Source: Tamarix chinensis (taxonomy: Eukaryota > Streptophyta > Magnoliopsida > Caryophyllales > Tamaricaceae). From it: 64,000 bases of DNA. The stretch spans positions 29,144,117 to 29,208,116 of the forward strand of contig CM060174.1 of NCBI GenBank assembly GCA_030549775.1, in the 5' to 3' direction. The notes beneath the pieces are model-generated. The model was not told where the DNA came from, did not search any database, and was given only the letters and a program-made list of their open reading frames with translations. Shown here piece after piece: positions 22,815 through 36,700 of the stretch (position 1 is its first letter; the number at the start of each line of letters is the position of its first letter). Position numbers and translations under genes: made by a program.

Positions 22815-25800
22815 TGTAACACCCCAAAATCACGACTTAAAATTATCGTTTAAATTATGCTTTGTGGAAGCAAAAATTAAAGAACGGTGGGTGTTACCGC
22901 CACACTTGACACAAGTCTGGTCTCCTCACCATCCTTACATCAAGTGCTAAGGCTTAAAACAAATCAAACCATCCAAAAATAAGAGAAGTACAATACGAAA
23001 TCAAGAGTTTTGCAAAAGATATATTATCCAAGATAAATGATTGTTTAGGAATTAAATAACTAACCACTTAGAAAATAACAACAGAGTATGCAAAAGTCAT
23101 ATATGGTCAGCCTTACACTCTTACGGTCCAACAAATTACAAGGAGAAGGGGAAAAAGGGGGCGGGGTCCACTCGCTCTCTAAATCTACCTATTCGCCGGG
23201 GTGATGCTCCTCGTAGTCTTTTAGCCAACGCATGCCTTGGATGTACTCCTCTGAAAAGTGATAGCATCAGTACGACTTCCTCGTACTGAGTAAACCACAA
23301 CACCTCCGGAGAGGTAGCATACCCACGTAGCAAACATCATGCAAGTACGGAATTCAAAGAGAATATATGTTCACATGCAAGGCCACGATTTTTAAACACA
23401 CAACCACATCTCATTTAACAGTACGAGCTAGATCAAAATCTCCATCAAAGGCATTTAAGGCATGCTTATAATTTCATAATCAATTTAACTAACCAACGAC
23501 CATACATTATGGCCTAAGAAGAAGAGTTAGTGATATTCCAAGCAATCTCACCAAGGTCAAGTCATTCCTATTCTGATTATTATAGAAGTATTATGGTGGG
23601 TGTCTAATCCGGTTATAAAATTCATAGCAATTCTCAAGTGGAATACAATCCCATATCCATGACAAAGATCGTCAAGGAGGATGGTGCCAAAATAAATCAC
23701 TCGATTCCAGGGCAAAGCTCGCCAAGGAAGCCACACGACATAACAGTCGCCCATACTAAACCTCAGAACTCAAGACCTTAAGTACGCGTACTCCCTATAG
23801 GGTGTATGGAATACCTATAGAGCAGAAGTGAGCCCCTTGACCCGAAGGCCCAAAACTATGCACTCGGCGGCCAAGTCCGAGGCACGAGATTCCTTTCCAA
23901 CTCGAGTCTTTCTCTTTAAGTAATTATTGTCTTATGAAATTCTGGGTTATTATTTCCTTTTAGAAAGTCGAGATTCACAACGTTCAACTTAGTCACCCAT
24001 CAACAAACAACATCACATCCAAAGACCACAAGGTCGCAACCATTCCAAGCCAACATGGCCTAGGGTTAGGCATTATGCCATAGCCCGATTAATTATTCGA
24101 TTCAAAGTTCAAACCAATTATCCAATTATTCCCAACATTTATTTTAAGGCCAACACTTAATTTAATTAATCCATTTATCCACTTTGGAACACCTTTTTAC
24201 CTTAATGACCAAAATACCCTTAAACATTCACCATGCATGATACACATATACACTCCTAGCATGCATTTCTAATTTCCCATAAATTCATGCAATTTCCACG
24301 AATAACTTTCAAATACGATCATGGTATATAAAATTTACATTTCTATCCCTAGAACACACCACACATAATAATCACCATTTAAGCACATTTATACTCTAAG
24401 TTAACATGTTATACATTCAAGAATTATCTAAATTATCCAAGGGACACATTTAATCTATTCACGGGTCTTACTCGAAACATGACATTATCGGTTGGGCTCA
24501 AATCCTAAACATGCACATTTCTCTTTTAGCATAAGTCCATATATGAGCATACACTTTTAATTTTTAGATTACTACCTAAGTATACAAAATTTTATCTTGG
24601 TAACATATCTTAGTACCCTATCCATACTCATTTTATTTTCTTAGCATAAATCCATATTCGTGGTCATAAGCGTACACTCTTTAAATTTTAGTATATTATT
24701 TAGGCATGTGAAAGATTGTATGATAACACATGTTAATTTACATAAAATTATATTCATGTAGAAAAGGACTACAACATGCTCCCATTTCCCACAAACATAT
24801 GATAATTTGATATATACATTCTATCATGATTTAATCCTAGCAACTAGCTTATCATTTTCACATAAAAATTCTACCGTCTTCGGGTTAGTTGGGTTTACCT
24901 TGATCTTCCTCCACAAATACTCTAAGCGAGGTCGAGGTTACCTAGAAGTGCATTCACCACCCAAACTACAAGCATTAGTATTTATGCAAAAAATTAAATA
25001 ATCAAAATACAACCTACAGAGGCTAATACTTGAAAATTATTAGGAAGAATAAATGAGGCAGCCGGTGCATGAATTTAAGCACCGAACCTACCGAGGATAG
25101 AGTGCTTACTTAGGGAAGGAAAATGGATGCTTGGAGAAGGTAGAACACAAGGTAAAAGCTGGAAGAATTTTGAAACCAAATTCGGTGGAGGGGAGAGGGG
25201 AGTTTTGGGGCTGCACTTACCTTTGTTTTCTTGCTGGGATTTAGGGAAGGGAAGAGGGGGCTGCAAGGAGCAACTTAGAGGGCTTAAAGGGAGGGGGAAA
25301 GGGGTTGATATATGCAAGTTGGGACTCAAATAAAAGGGGGGAAAGATGGAGAGAAAAGGGCTGCTACAAGGGTGAGTGGGGAAGGGTGTTGTAGGTTGGT
25401 TTTTGGGGGGACAGTTTCGAAGCTTTTGAGGAGGGAAAAGGGGCTGGTTGAATGCATGGGAAAAGAGGAGAAAGGAGGGATAGGTGGCTAGAATAATGGG
25501 ATAGGGGTGAATGGTTGAGAAGGGGGAGATACAGGCTGTATCTCGATGGAGGGGCTGGGGTTATGTGGGGTTTTGGGGCTACATAAGGCTGGTGACGTGA
25601 TGGCTATGGCTGGATTGATTTGCTTGTATTTTCGCAGGGAAGAAGGTCATGGGAAAGGAGGAAAATAGGTGGGTAGATGGAGGAAGGATAGGGTAGGGGT
25701 GCAGGTTGGAGGAAGGAAGGATGAGACTGCAAGTTAGGGGATGGGAGGTTGAGTGTCGAAAGGTAGAGGCTGCAGGTGGTGAGTGATGTGAGGGAAGATG

Positions 25801-26446
25801 GTTGAGTGATGGCTGCCAAAGTTTGCAGGCTGGGGTGGCGTGAGAGAGAGTGAGGTTGGGGGAGGAGAAGGGCTATGTTTGGGGAAGAGTAAAGGCTGCA
25901 AAAGAGGGGGATAATGCTGGCTAGAAATGACTCATGCATGGGGAGAGAGGGAAGGTGATAGGTGCATGGCTGGGAGCTGCAGGTCATGCGACCTGCTGGG
26001 GTAGTTTGGGCTAGGTTTACGTAGGGAAGAAGGTGGGAAAAAGGTGCAGGTTGATTAGAGAAAAGATTAGGAAGAAAAGAAAAAAAAAACTCCTAAGGTA
26101 GTAGCTAACAAGAAGGTTATTAGGAAAAAGAATTACCACTTAAACAAGGCTTAATCTCCTCCAAAAAGAAATCATGATACTATTATTATTATGACCAATA
26201 TTATTATTATTATTATCATTATTTTATCACTTCCCCCATTTTATTATGTTTGAAATTATTGTTAACATTATTATTATTCTTACAATCCCTTCTATTTTAG
26301 TTACTCGCCTCTTGTGATCAGTATTATTACGACATCATTTTTTTATTTTTTTTCTTCCTCTACTCTTTCTTGCACTTAGCCCGGGTTATTTATAACTTAT
26401 TATTTATGGAACCACTCGAGAAAAATAGGCAATTGATAAAAATAAA

Positions 26447-26518
<72 letters not shown>

Positions 26519-26598
26519 CTTATGGTTCACTTTGCCTACTAATCATGTTTTAAGTCTTGCATGTCTAAAATAAGGGTTAATTAATACGGGGTATTACA
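22815..26598 (-). mobile_element. Solo-LTR-like element B, Ty3/gypsy type (3,784 bp)
   Basis: It starts TGTAACACCCCAAAATCACG, ends GGGGTATTACA, and has a perfect 5-bp duplication TTAAA. It is closely related over most of its length to the element at 33763-37566, and more distantly to 2274-6169 and 31387-39335 (shared start, TGTTACCGCCACACTTG and AAGTGCTAAGGCT segments). A C/T-rich leader-like tract on the minus strand lies at 25990-25075. No gag or pol was seen. It is interpreted as a solo LTR in minus orientation. Confidence 0.72.
26446..26518. repeat. (AAT)n microsatellite in LTR B
   Basis: There are about 23 perfect ATA/AAT repeats. The sister LTR D has only a few interrupted units at the same place (37455-37485), so the tract expanded or contracted after the two copies separated. 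Confidence 0.95.
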
Positions 26599-29229
26599 TT
26601 AAATCAATAACCTATTTGCTACTTATGAATGTATATCTTAACAATTACATATTAACTATACTATCCTAGCATGTGGATAGCACTCAAATTAACCAAGTGG
26701 CTAAGCTAGATAATAAATTCCTAATCTTGGATTGGTGACCTTTAAACTCAGTTTATTAATCTAACCAAAATAAGTCCAACTTACATCTCATGGTTAATTC
26801 TCCCGTAACCTTTAATTATCCTCCTACCCTATATTAATATAGACTATCATATTGATAGAACCTAAAAATGTAAAATCTAAACACATAAAAGTGTAACTTA
26901 GATTAGAATAAATAAACAAAACAACCAAGGATAAATAAAACAACGCATAATCACAAACTCAATTAAATCAATGAATAATGAGAATTACATTAAACAACAT
27001 AATAAGTATGAAATGAATAAACAAAACAAATGAAAGAAAGAGGGTAGGAGATTGCAGAATTACAAACACATTATGATCTCCAATCCTTTAATTATAGCAA
27101 TTAACATACTAAATATAACATAAGAACCCTCACGTTTTTGAAATAATGAAAATAAAGTCAAAGTTTTGATAATGGTGCTCTTTGATGTTCTATTTTACCT
27201 AATATATATTATATATATAGATAGAAGGTTGTACAAATTATATCTAGAATATGACAAAAATATGGTCTGTATTAGTAAATATGAGGCACCCTTATTTTTG
27301 GTCTAACATTATTTATGTAAGATGAATTAATGGAGCACGTAGCAAGAGAACCAAGGAAATACATGTCGTATTTCCATAAATACAAAGGGCCCATATTTCC
27401 TCTCTATTGCTTTTCTTGACTTGATTTTTCTTCATATAACTTCTCTTTTAGGGTCTTGCATGGTGGCATATCCAAATTTCCATGACTCTAAGATTGCTTT
27501 TTATATTATGTTTTTTCCTTAGTTATCAACCTAAATTATCTTAATTTCATCTTTATTTTCTTACAAAACTAGGCCAATAGAGGAAAATGGTTAAATTGTC
27601 ATAAAAATTTTAGAAAGTTGGTTCAAGATATTTAAAAAAATTCCATAGAATATGAAATTATCAATCCATTATTAGGTAATGAGGGCAATTAACAATCAAA
27701 TATTAAAGTGCCTAGTACTAGTTGATATTCTATCCTCACATGATATAGTCACAAAACTTAGACAGACCCTTGATGAGCCTCTTAGCCCTAGTATTAGGTT
27801 GGGTCATGCTCCTTATGTTGGGTAGATCCGTATGATAATAACATAAATTAATATTGGAGAAACTAACCCCATGTATGGATAGATAAGAAGATTGTGTTGT
27901 GTATTCCAAAAGAAAGAATTGTTCTTTCTTACACCATTGATTATTAGGGCATGAAGGAGAAATGGGCAATGGAATGATGGATAGATAGAGAAAAGGGAGT
28001 TAGAGTGAATAGTTTAGCTTTGTTAGAATGATAACTTTAAGAAGGTAGATATTATATTGATGTACAATGGTGGAGATCCATTGCTTACAACAATATTCCT
28101 TGACTGAATGGTCAAGAAAAAGATTATGCAAGGGAGTGAAGAGGGAGATGGGAGAAACAAAGGGATAGCAAAATTATCAAGTTTCATTTTTGGTTGATAG
28201 ATTGTTAAGAATTATTTGAATAGATTTAGGTTTGTGTTTTAACTTGGAAAGAAGCCTCGGGTTGGGATATTGTAGAAATATAATCCAAAACAAATGCATC
28301 AAAAGTAAAACACTAGCATGTATTAAGAGCAATAAACTTATATAATCCATTTGGTTTGGGGTGAATGGGAGTTAACGGAGGTGAATTAATTAATTCATCC
28401 TGTTTGAGGATGAATTTTGGTAACCTCAACTAGGTAAATTAGGGTTAAAGTTTTATTTCAATTCACCTTGGTTAACCTCGTTTTTATTAACATTTGATTT
28501 TAGGGATAACGGAGGCAGAGGTAAAAATATTTGTAAATTTAATATCTGATCGAACAAAAATAGCCCCAGCCTAATTTGTATCCAAAGTGATCACAATCTC
28601 AATTGAACTCCCTTACCCTATTTTCCTCTATACTTAACCTTGACCTAGCTCTCTCCTACCTCCTCTTATTCTCATCAACCCACCTTTATCCCAACAACGA
28701 CTTCCATTCTCAATGCTTGAAGTTACAACATCGATGACCAGGGTTTCAATGGTGGCAGAGACATCTATTATCCTCTCCTCATGTGGCATAGCCACCAAGT
28801 GTGGATCTACACTATAATTTTTTCTTTTTCTAGTCAAAATTGTCGATTATGTTGTGTTTGTTTGTTGATCTTGTGTTGTGTTTGTTTGTCTGGTGAGTTG
28901 GAAGTCCTCTAATATTTCATTTAGATTATCTTAAGAATGTTCTCAAACAAGGATTCATATTTGGTGACTTTAATTCCCACTAAAAACCAACCGCATGGAT
29001 CTTGCATTGATTTCTTCCTAAACTCCAATGATTGTGTATATGACTGAGTTTTTTTTAAATGCTCTCTTAAAGTTAAGGAAACAACTATTATGCTTTTGCT
29101 AATGGGAATAGTAGGTGATGTGTATGGGAATGTAGAATTATCAATTATGTAAATATAATGCTTGATTATGTTGTAATTAGGAAGTAGAATATTTGAAAGT
29201 GATGTATTAATGATGAACATATTTGAACA
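26599..29229. other. Intergenic sequence, no gene recognised
   Basis: Only short, low-quality ORFs are present. A stretch at 28330-28540 begins CCATTTGGTTTGGGGTGAAT, a style seen at the ends of some plant MITEs, but I could not find a matching inverted end or duplication. No tRNA or rRNA was noticed. Confidence 0.45.
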
Positions 29230-29410
29230 AGGTAAGATAATGATGATGATGATGATGATTCGAATATGGTGATGATGATTCGTTGATGATGAGTGAATGA
29301 TTATGGTGATTCAAATTTGATGGATGAATGATGAATATGATTCAACAATGGTGAGATGATGATGAGGTTGATTCGATGATTAGGGTTTGATGATGGATGG
29401 TTTTGTGGGT
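29230..29410. repeat. GATGAT-rich degenerate microsatellite
   Basis: ATGATGATGATGATG and diverged GATTC-GATGATG variants extend for about 170 bp. No coding potential is seen. Confidence 0.8.
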
Positions 29411-29500
29411 TAGGGTTTAATTTCAAAAATTAGGGTTAGGGTTAGGGTTGGGGTTAGGGTTTGGTTTGAAACTTAGGGTTAGGGTTTTAAATTAGGGCTT
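29411..29500. repeat. Short telomere-like TTAGGG / TTTAGGG tract
   Basis: Consecutive TTAGGG units with one TTGGGG variant occur at about 29430-29462. Further isolated TTAGGGTT copies lie on either side (29409, 29473, 29492). It is embedded in ordinary intergenic sequence, so it is an interstitial tract and not a chromosome end. Confidence 0.7.
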
Positions 29501-31007
29501 TTGATTTTGGGATGTGTTTGGATGATGGATATGCCTAGAAAGGTATGGGTTATGGAGTTTATAAAAGATAGTACTTAATCTCTAATTCACATAGGTGAAG
29601 AGAAATCGTTCACACATATTTGATTAAATTTAAGATAAACTCACATAGAATTCAATACTTAAAATTTGCATTCAACTTCATTTCAATCAATTTCATAATC
29701 TTCAATCGTGGTTCTATGGATTTATGTAACCAAGCTACCAATTACAAGATACTAGCTAAAATGTATAATTTCTCAAAAGATACCTAGCTAAAAGATACTA
29801 GAATATATAATATGCTAAAAGATACTAGAATATAGAATATTCTTAAAAAAGGTAGATTTATGCTACTTTATTCTCTAGCTACTCTCTAAATCTACTAATT
29901 AATTAATTAAGTAACTAAATCAATTAATATGCACATCCAAGTCACATATTATTTCCCCCATGTACGTAGCCATGCACTCCATGTATGCCATGTATGCCAT
30001 GCACACGCACGTATATGCCTATGCACGTATACGCCTAGTAGCTTGTATATTACGTTTCATCTATAAATAGCAACACAACCATCCGTTTGTCTTTAATTTT
30101 TTAATAGATTCTTTCTGAATGAAGAAAAATCGGTTCCATGGTAGCTTTATTTTCTTTAATTATGAATGTCAATTCTTGAGTGTTTTCTTTTACATCTGCA
30201 AGGAACATGGTAGCTTTATTTTCTCTTATTTCTAGACTAGTATATTACAAATATGCTGAATGAGATAATGATAGTGAAGAACATTGTTAGTGTCTAATAT
30301 TCCATGACTATGTATAATTCATTGAAATCTATGTAAAATGATGTTTCTGCAACATTTTTTTGTAAAATGACAGTGAAGAACATTATTTATATCTAATTTA
30401 TAATAGCATGTTCTAATATGCTAAGTGTACTAGTGGAGAAGTTTGCCACAGTTATGGATAAAATGCTAACGTGTTGATCCCGCTAAGGCTATAAAGAGTG
30501 TTGAGGAGTTTGTCTTTGATTTAAGGTATAAGATGTAGGTTACTTTCTTTCTATCAAATAATCATGTAGGTTATGATATGATGAATGTATATCCATTAAA
30601 ACATCATCAGTCTACATTATAACTTATACTGGTGCAACATAGATCGTTGGTGAATCATAACCTTCTCCTTATGTGTAGTTTCACACTTTAAGACACTTGA
30701 ATTTCTATAGCTTGTATGATGATAACATCATTCATCTTTGTTGATTTAAGACAATTATGCACCTTTTGAGTTTATATTGTGGATGATGATGGACATCTTT
30801 AGATTTTATTAACTTTGTGTTGAATATAAGATGATGAATGTCCTTTAACTTATTAAGTTTATTTTTCATGAAGGATGATGGGTGTCCTTCTTCAATGTGT
30901 TATATATGATTAATTTTGTTAATATAAAAATCTTTTTCTTTGAATTAGTTGGCTAAATGGATGTTGTAATAAAAAATTGCTTCATTTGCATTTTTTTATG
31001 TGCCTGT
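29501..31007. other. Intergenic sequence with an isolated TATA-like box
   Basis: No gene was recognised. At 30061-30072 CTATAAATAGCA resembles a plant core promoter. It follows an alternating purine-pyrimidine region rich in ATGCAC/ACGTAT (29955-30040). No open frame of note follows within 1 kb, so this may be a remnant LTR promoter. Confidence 0.35.
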
Positions 31008-31386
31008 GATGGCGGTGGAGAAGGATGAGGAGGAGGAGGTGGTTATGGTGGTGGTGGTGGTGAGGTTGTTGTGGTGGTGGAGGTGGGGTTGTTGTGATGG
31101 TGGTGGTGATGGAGAAGGAGGATGAGGTGGTGATGATGGTGGAGAAGGAGGAGGAGCTTGTTGTGGTGGTGATGGAGGAGGTGGTAGTTGTCGTTGTTGT
31201 AGTGGTGGTGCTCAAGGAGGAGGATGAGGTTGTGGGGTTGTGATGGAGGTGGTGGTGATGGTGATGGTGATGGTGGAGAAGGAGGATGAGGAGGAGGTGG
31301 TAGTGTTAGTAGTGGAGGTGGAGGTGGAGGTGGAGGTGGAAGAGGAGTTGTTGATGGTAGTGGTGATGGAAGAGGGGTTGGTTATT
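31008..31386. repeat. GGT/GGA-rich purine tract
   Basis: This is nearly pure G/A/T trinucleotide repeat (GGTGGT, GGAGGA, GATGGT). The complementary strand translates as Thr/Ser/Pro/His homopolymers, which is a by-product. The tract resumes at 39336 beyond LTR C, which shows that LTR C inserted into it. Confidence 0.85.
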
Positions 31387-32084
31387 GTAACACCCCAAAA
31401 TTCACTTATTTTTTTTTAACGGAAGCAATTAAATTAAAAGTTGTAAATTTCGGGAATGTTACTACCATAATCAGTACGAGCCCGACCCACAAAAAATTCC
31501 ATACTAACCACAAGGCTAAAAGAAATGTAATATTTATCATACGTCAAACTCAGGGTAAGGTTCAAATAAAACATTAAAACATTTATAAGATAGAAATCAA
31601 AGTGCGTGAAAAGGAGTTACAATTCATAGTACATAGTTAAAGTTTCTTAAAAAGGAATAAGGTTTACAAATAGTAGAAATGAAGTTTAAGAAGCCCCAAA
31701 ACAAAAACAGAAATTCATAAAGGGAAATCTAGCCACACCATTCTTGATCTTCGTGTCAAGTCCATACTCAGCACTCAACCCTGCCAGATGCCTTGTGAAC
31801 ATCAAAGGCATCAAAAAAGGTATCACCAATCTGCACAAAGTTAGATGGGTCTTCTGCTCATGGGAAGGAGCAGCACCCACGAAACGGGTGGTCAATACGC
31901 TACGTACTAAGTAAGGTAACTATGCACTAAGGTCAACACACAAAGGCACATAATCCAAGAAGAATAACATAACAGCATACCATCACTTCAGATAAATAAA
32001 TAAAGGCCAAACTATAGTTCGGATAAATTAATTATTTAATATATGATCGGTACTCATTTCACACCATACTTTTTATCAAATCCA

Positions 32085-32450
32085 TGTGAGTGCGGGTACC
32101 CCACTATTATAGGAGGTGGACCAGAAACATATAGGTCATAAAAGTTTCTGACTACTATTATTGCTCGTGGATCGGTCTCCAGAGCAAGATGCTCTTGGCA
32201 ACTATTATTTGCCGATGGATTGGTCTGGCCCCGACTCTCATGGTGTTTCACTGTACGTACTTAATGTCTTTCGCATGTCTTAGTACAATTATGTTTAGTT
32301 TGTTGAGAATGAAATCCCCCACTATTATAGCCGGTGGACCAAAAACATATAGGGCATAAAGCTCCTGACCACTATTATTCGCCGGTGGACCAGTCTCCAA
32401 GGCACTCCGGTTCCTGGCCACTATTATTTGCCCGTGGACTGGTCTGGGCC
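32085..32450. repeat. Decayed 54-bp tandem repeats in LTR C
   Basis: CCACTATTATAGCCGGTGG-like units recur at 32100, 32152, 32204, 32318, 32370 and 32419. They match the array in LTR A but are much more diverged, including GACTATTATTCGCC-like variants. Confidence 0.75.
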
Positions 32451-33174
32451 CGGCTCAATAGTCTTCTACTTTACATGATTAATGTTTCATTGTGTCTTAT
32501 TCAGTAAGTTTTAACCCTAGACATGCATGTCATACTCCATCTACACTTATCCTCCCAAGAGGGCTCGTCCCATATATTGAGACTCTCCCCCTCCGAATAC
32601 ACCTTGTTATCCTTTCATTCTTTCTCTAACTCACACTAGAGGCCTAACTCCTAAGTGTGTGGGTCAAGGTCCACTACCTTATACCTCCAAGTCCACTCAT
32701 TGCCTCACCCTAGGATTTTCTCTAGAAACCCTAATTTGGGCCTATGTGGCCCATCCATCTCCACCTCATACAACCCAAACTATTTTAACACCCCATACCT
32801 CTCAACCCTTGGATTTGACCCTCATTATCTCACTTTACTCCCCAAGTACACGTGTGACCACGAAACCCTAACATCTTCCTTTCCATATGTCACCCCTCAA
32901 TTTCTCACTTTCCACTCTTATTTTCACATGCTACCCATGCTCATCCCTCTCATGATAATCTTCCATCCTCATCTTATACTCTACTCACCCTCATTTATTT
33001 TTCCTTTTTACCACCTTCCAAACCGTAGCTCGGTCTCTTAGGTACCCTTATACTGTCCCACGTATTATTTTTCACCCAAAGCCTCTAATCACCCAAACAA
33101 CTCTTCGATTTTCTTCCTCACACCCCAAATCAACTTCCTATATGTAAAGTTTTACCCCCATGCAGACCATATTT

Positions 33175-33350
33175 ATCACATGCAAACCCTCAAAGTTTTT
33201 TATGCAAAAACCCTAAACTCTCATGCAAACCCTAGATTCTCCCACGCAAAACCCTATATTCTTTCATGCAAAACCCTAGATTCTCCCATGGAAATATTAG
33301 ATTCTTCCATGCAAAACCCTAGACTCTCCCATGCAAAGTTCATTCACTTT
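33175..33350. repeat. Short tandem repeat ATGCAAAACCCTAGATTCTC
   Basis: About eight imperfect copies of a roughly 20-22 bp unit (TCCCATGCAAAACCCTAGA) are present. The embedded AAACCCTA resembles a telo-box by chance or ancestry. There is no gene. Confidence 0.75.
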
Positions 33351-33762
33351 ATTTTGCTTTAAGTTCCCTTTTATTCTTCCACTTATGGATCATGAAACAT
33401 TTAGGTCAAACCCACTTTCCTTGGTCAACTTATTTCCCTTTGGTCAACTTGCTTCCCCATTTTCCTTTTTCATCCTTTCACTCTATATGATCCCATTACA
33501 TATCCTAGCACGCATATCCTAAAGGGCAACATCACATCACATCATAATCACAACATATACATATTATACACATGCCATAAAATAACACACGAGCATACCT
33601 CAACTCCAAGCTATGCTACATATAAAATAGTCATAACAATATGCATAAGATACATAACATATCATGATACATTTCATACAAGGCATATATGGCACATAGC
33701 ACACATAAGGGCTTAGCTACACCCTTACCTAATACGACACCGGTCATGGAGCACGCTCCTAC

Positions 33763-36700
33763 TGTAACACCCCAAAATCACGACATGAAAATTTCGTTTA
33801 AATTATGCTTTGCGGAAGCGAAAATTAAAGAAAGGTGGGTGTTACCGCCACACTTGACACAAGTCTGGTCTCCTCACCATCCTTACATCAAGTGCTAAGG
33901 CTTAAAACAAATCAAACCATCCAAAAATCAGGGAAGTGCAATACGAAATCAAGAGTTTTGCAAAAGACATATTATCCAAGATAAATGATTGTTTAGGAAT
34001 TAAATAACTAACCATTTAGAAAATAACAACAGAGTACGAAAAAGTCATATATGGTCCGCCTTACACTCTTATGGTCCAACAAATTACAAGGAGAAGGGGA
34101 AAAAGGGGCGGGGTCCACTCGCTCCCTAAATCTACCTACTCGTCGGGGTGACGCTCCTCGTAGTCCTTTAGCCAACGCATGCCTTGGACGTACTCCTCTA
34201 AAAAGTGATAGTATCAGTACGACTTCCTCGTACTGAGTAAACCACAACGCCTCCGGAGAGGTAGCATACCCACGTAGCAAACATCATGCAAGTACGGAAT
34301 TTAAAGAGAATATATGTTCACATGCAAGGCCACGATTTTTAAACACACAACCACATCTCATTTAACAGTATGAGCTAGATCAAAATCTCCATCAAAGGCA
34401 TTTAAGGCATGCTTATAATTTCATAATCAATTTAACTAACCAACGACCATACATTATGGCCTAAGAAGAAGAGTTAGTGATATTCCAAGCAATCTCACCA
34501 AGGTCAAGTCATTCCTATTCCGATTATTATAGAATTATTATGGTGGATGTCTAATCCGGTTATAAAATTCATAGCAATTCTCAAGTGGAATACAATCCCA
34601 TATCCATGACAAAGATCGTCAAGGAGGGTGGTGCCAAAATAAATCACTCGATTCCAGGGCAAAGCTCGCCAAGGAAGCCACACGACATAACAATCGCCCA
34701 TACTAAACCTCATAACTCAAGACCTTAAGTACGCGTACTCCCTATAGGGTGTATGGAATACCTATAGAGCAGAAGTGAGCCCCTTGACCCGAAGGCCCAA
34801 AACTATGCACTCGGCGGCCAAGTCCGAGGCACGAGATTCCTTTCCAACTCGAGTCTTTCTCTTTAAGTAATTATTGTCTTATGAAATTTCGGGTTATTAT
34901 TTCCTTTAGAATGTCGAGATTCACATCATTCAACTTAGTCAACCACCAACAAACAACATCACATCCAAGACCACAAGGTCACAACCATTCCAAGCCAACA
35001 CGGCCTAGGGTTAGGCATTATGCCATAACCCGATTAATTATTCGATTCAAAGTTCAAACCAATTATCCAATTATTCCCAACATTTATTTTAAGGCCAACA
35101 CTTAATTTAATTAATCCATTTATCCACTTTGGAACACCTTTTTGCCTTAATAACCAAAATATCCCTCAACCTATAACTACCACATTTTCCTTCAATTTTA
35201 TTACCGAGTTTACTTACACAAACCATTTATCATGAAGCGTTAGCATAAAATAATTATTGATACTTTAAATCCGACAATCTCTTCGGTACTACAAAGGACA
35301 TATTATCCCGAGCCATTTATCATACATAGTACATGTAAACACTATTAGCATGCATTTATAATATTTCATAGGCTCATACACTTTTCACAAACAAATCTCA
35401 ACACAATCATGGTATATAAAATTACATTTTACCTTAAACATATCCGTCTCATTATACTAGCATAAAACCAAGTTCGTTACCATTAGCGTACACTTTTTCA
35501 CATTTAAGAATATCACTCCAGCATATAAAAGGTTATATGATAACACATGTTAATTTACACTTCATTATATTCATGTATGAATAAACTACAACATGCTCCC
35601 ATATAAACTACATTTTACCTTAGACATATTCATCTCATTTTACTAGCATAATTCAAGTTCGTTATCATTATCATATACTTCGTCAAATATTTAGAATGTC
35701 ACTTAGGCACATGAAAAGATTGCATGATAACACATGTTAATTTACACATCATGGTATTCATGTAGAAAAGAAATACATCATGCTCCCATTTCCCACAAAC
35801 ATATGATAATTTGATATATACATTCTATCATGATTTAGTCCTAGCAACTAGCTTATCATTTTCACATAAAAATTCTACCGTCTTTGGGTTAGTTGGGTTT
35901 ACCTTGAGCTTCCTCCAAAAATACTCTAAGCGAGGTCGAGGTTACCTAGAAGTGGAAACACCGTCCAAACTACAAGCATTAATATTTATGCAAAATAAAA
36001 TAATCAAAATGCAACCTACGCAAACTAATACTTGAAAATTATTAGGAAGAATAATGAGGCAGCCGCTGCATGAATTTAAGCACCGAACTTACCAAGGATA
36101 GAGTGCTTACTTGGGGAAGGAAAAATGGTTGCTTGGAGAAGGTAGAACACAAGATAAAAGCTGGAAGAATTTTGAAACTAAATTCGGTGGAGGGGAGAGG
36201 GGAGTTTTGGGGCTGCACTTACCTTTGTTTTCTTACTAGAATTAAGGGAAGGGAAGAGGGGGCTGCAAGGAGCAACTTAGAGGGCTTAAAGGGAGGGGGA
36301 AATGGGCTGATATCTGCAGGTTGGGACTCAAATAAAAGGGGAGAAAAGATGGAGATAAATGGGCTGCTACAAGGGTGAGTGGGGAAGGGTGTTGCAGGTT
36401 GGTTTTTGGGGGAGAGTGTTTCGAAGCTTTTGAGGAGGGAAAATGGCTGGTTGCATGCATGGGGAATAGAGGAAAAAGAAGGGATAGGTGGCTGGAATAA
36501 AGGGATATGGGTGCAGGTTGAGAGGGGAGGGAGATACAAGTTGTATCTCGTAGGAAGGGCTGGGTGACATGGGGTTTTGGGGCTGCACAAGGCTAGGTGA
36601 CGTGAAGGCTAGGGGTGGCCTAATTTGCTAGGATTTTTTTGCAGGGAAGGAGGGCATGGGAAAAGAGGAAAAATAGGTGGGTAGATGGAGGAAGGATAGG

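Noticed and set aside
25604..25987. 127-aa minus-strand ORF in LTR B, and similar ORFs at 36219-36971 and 38311-38878
   Set aside because: Composition-driven frames in the same C/T-rich part of the LTRs. No domain is recognisable and the frames shift between copies.
26370..26573. Poly-isoleucine ORF
   Set aside because: Translation of an (AAT)n microsatellite.
28325..28540. Possible MITE beginning CCATTTGGTTTGGGG
   Set aside because: I could not find an inverted partner end or a target duplication.
29411..29500. Chromosome end
   Set aside because: The telomere-like tract is short and impure and is flanked by tens of kilobases of ordinary sequence on both sides.
30982..31215. Thr/Ser/Pro/His-rich ORF on the minus strand
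   Set aside because: Translation of a GGT/GGA microsatellite.
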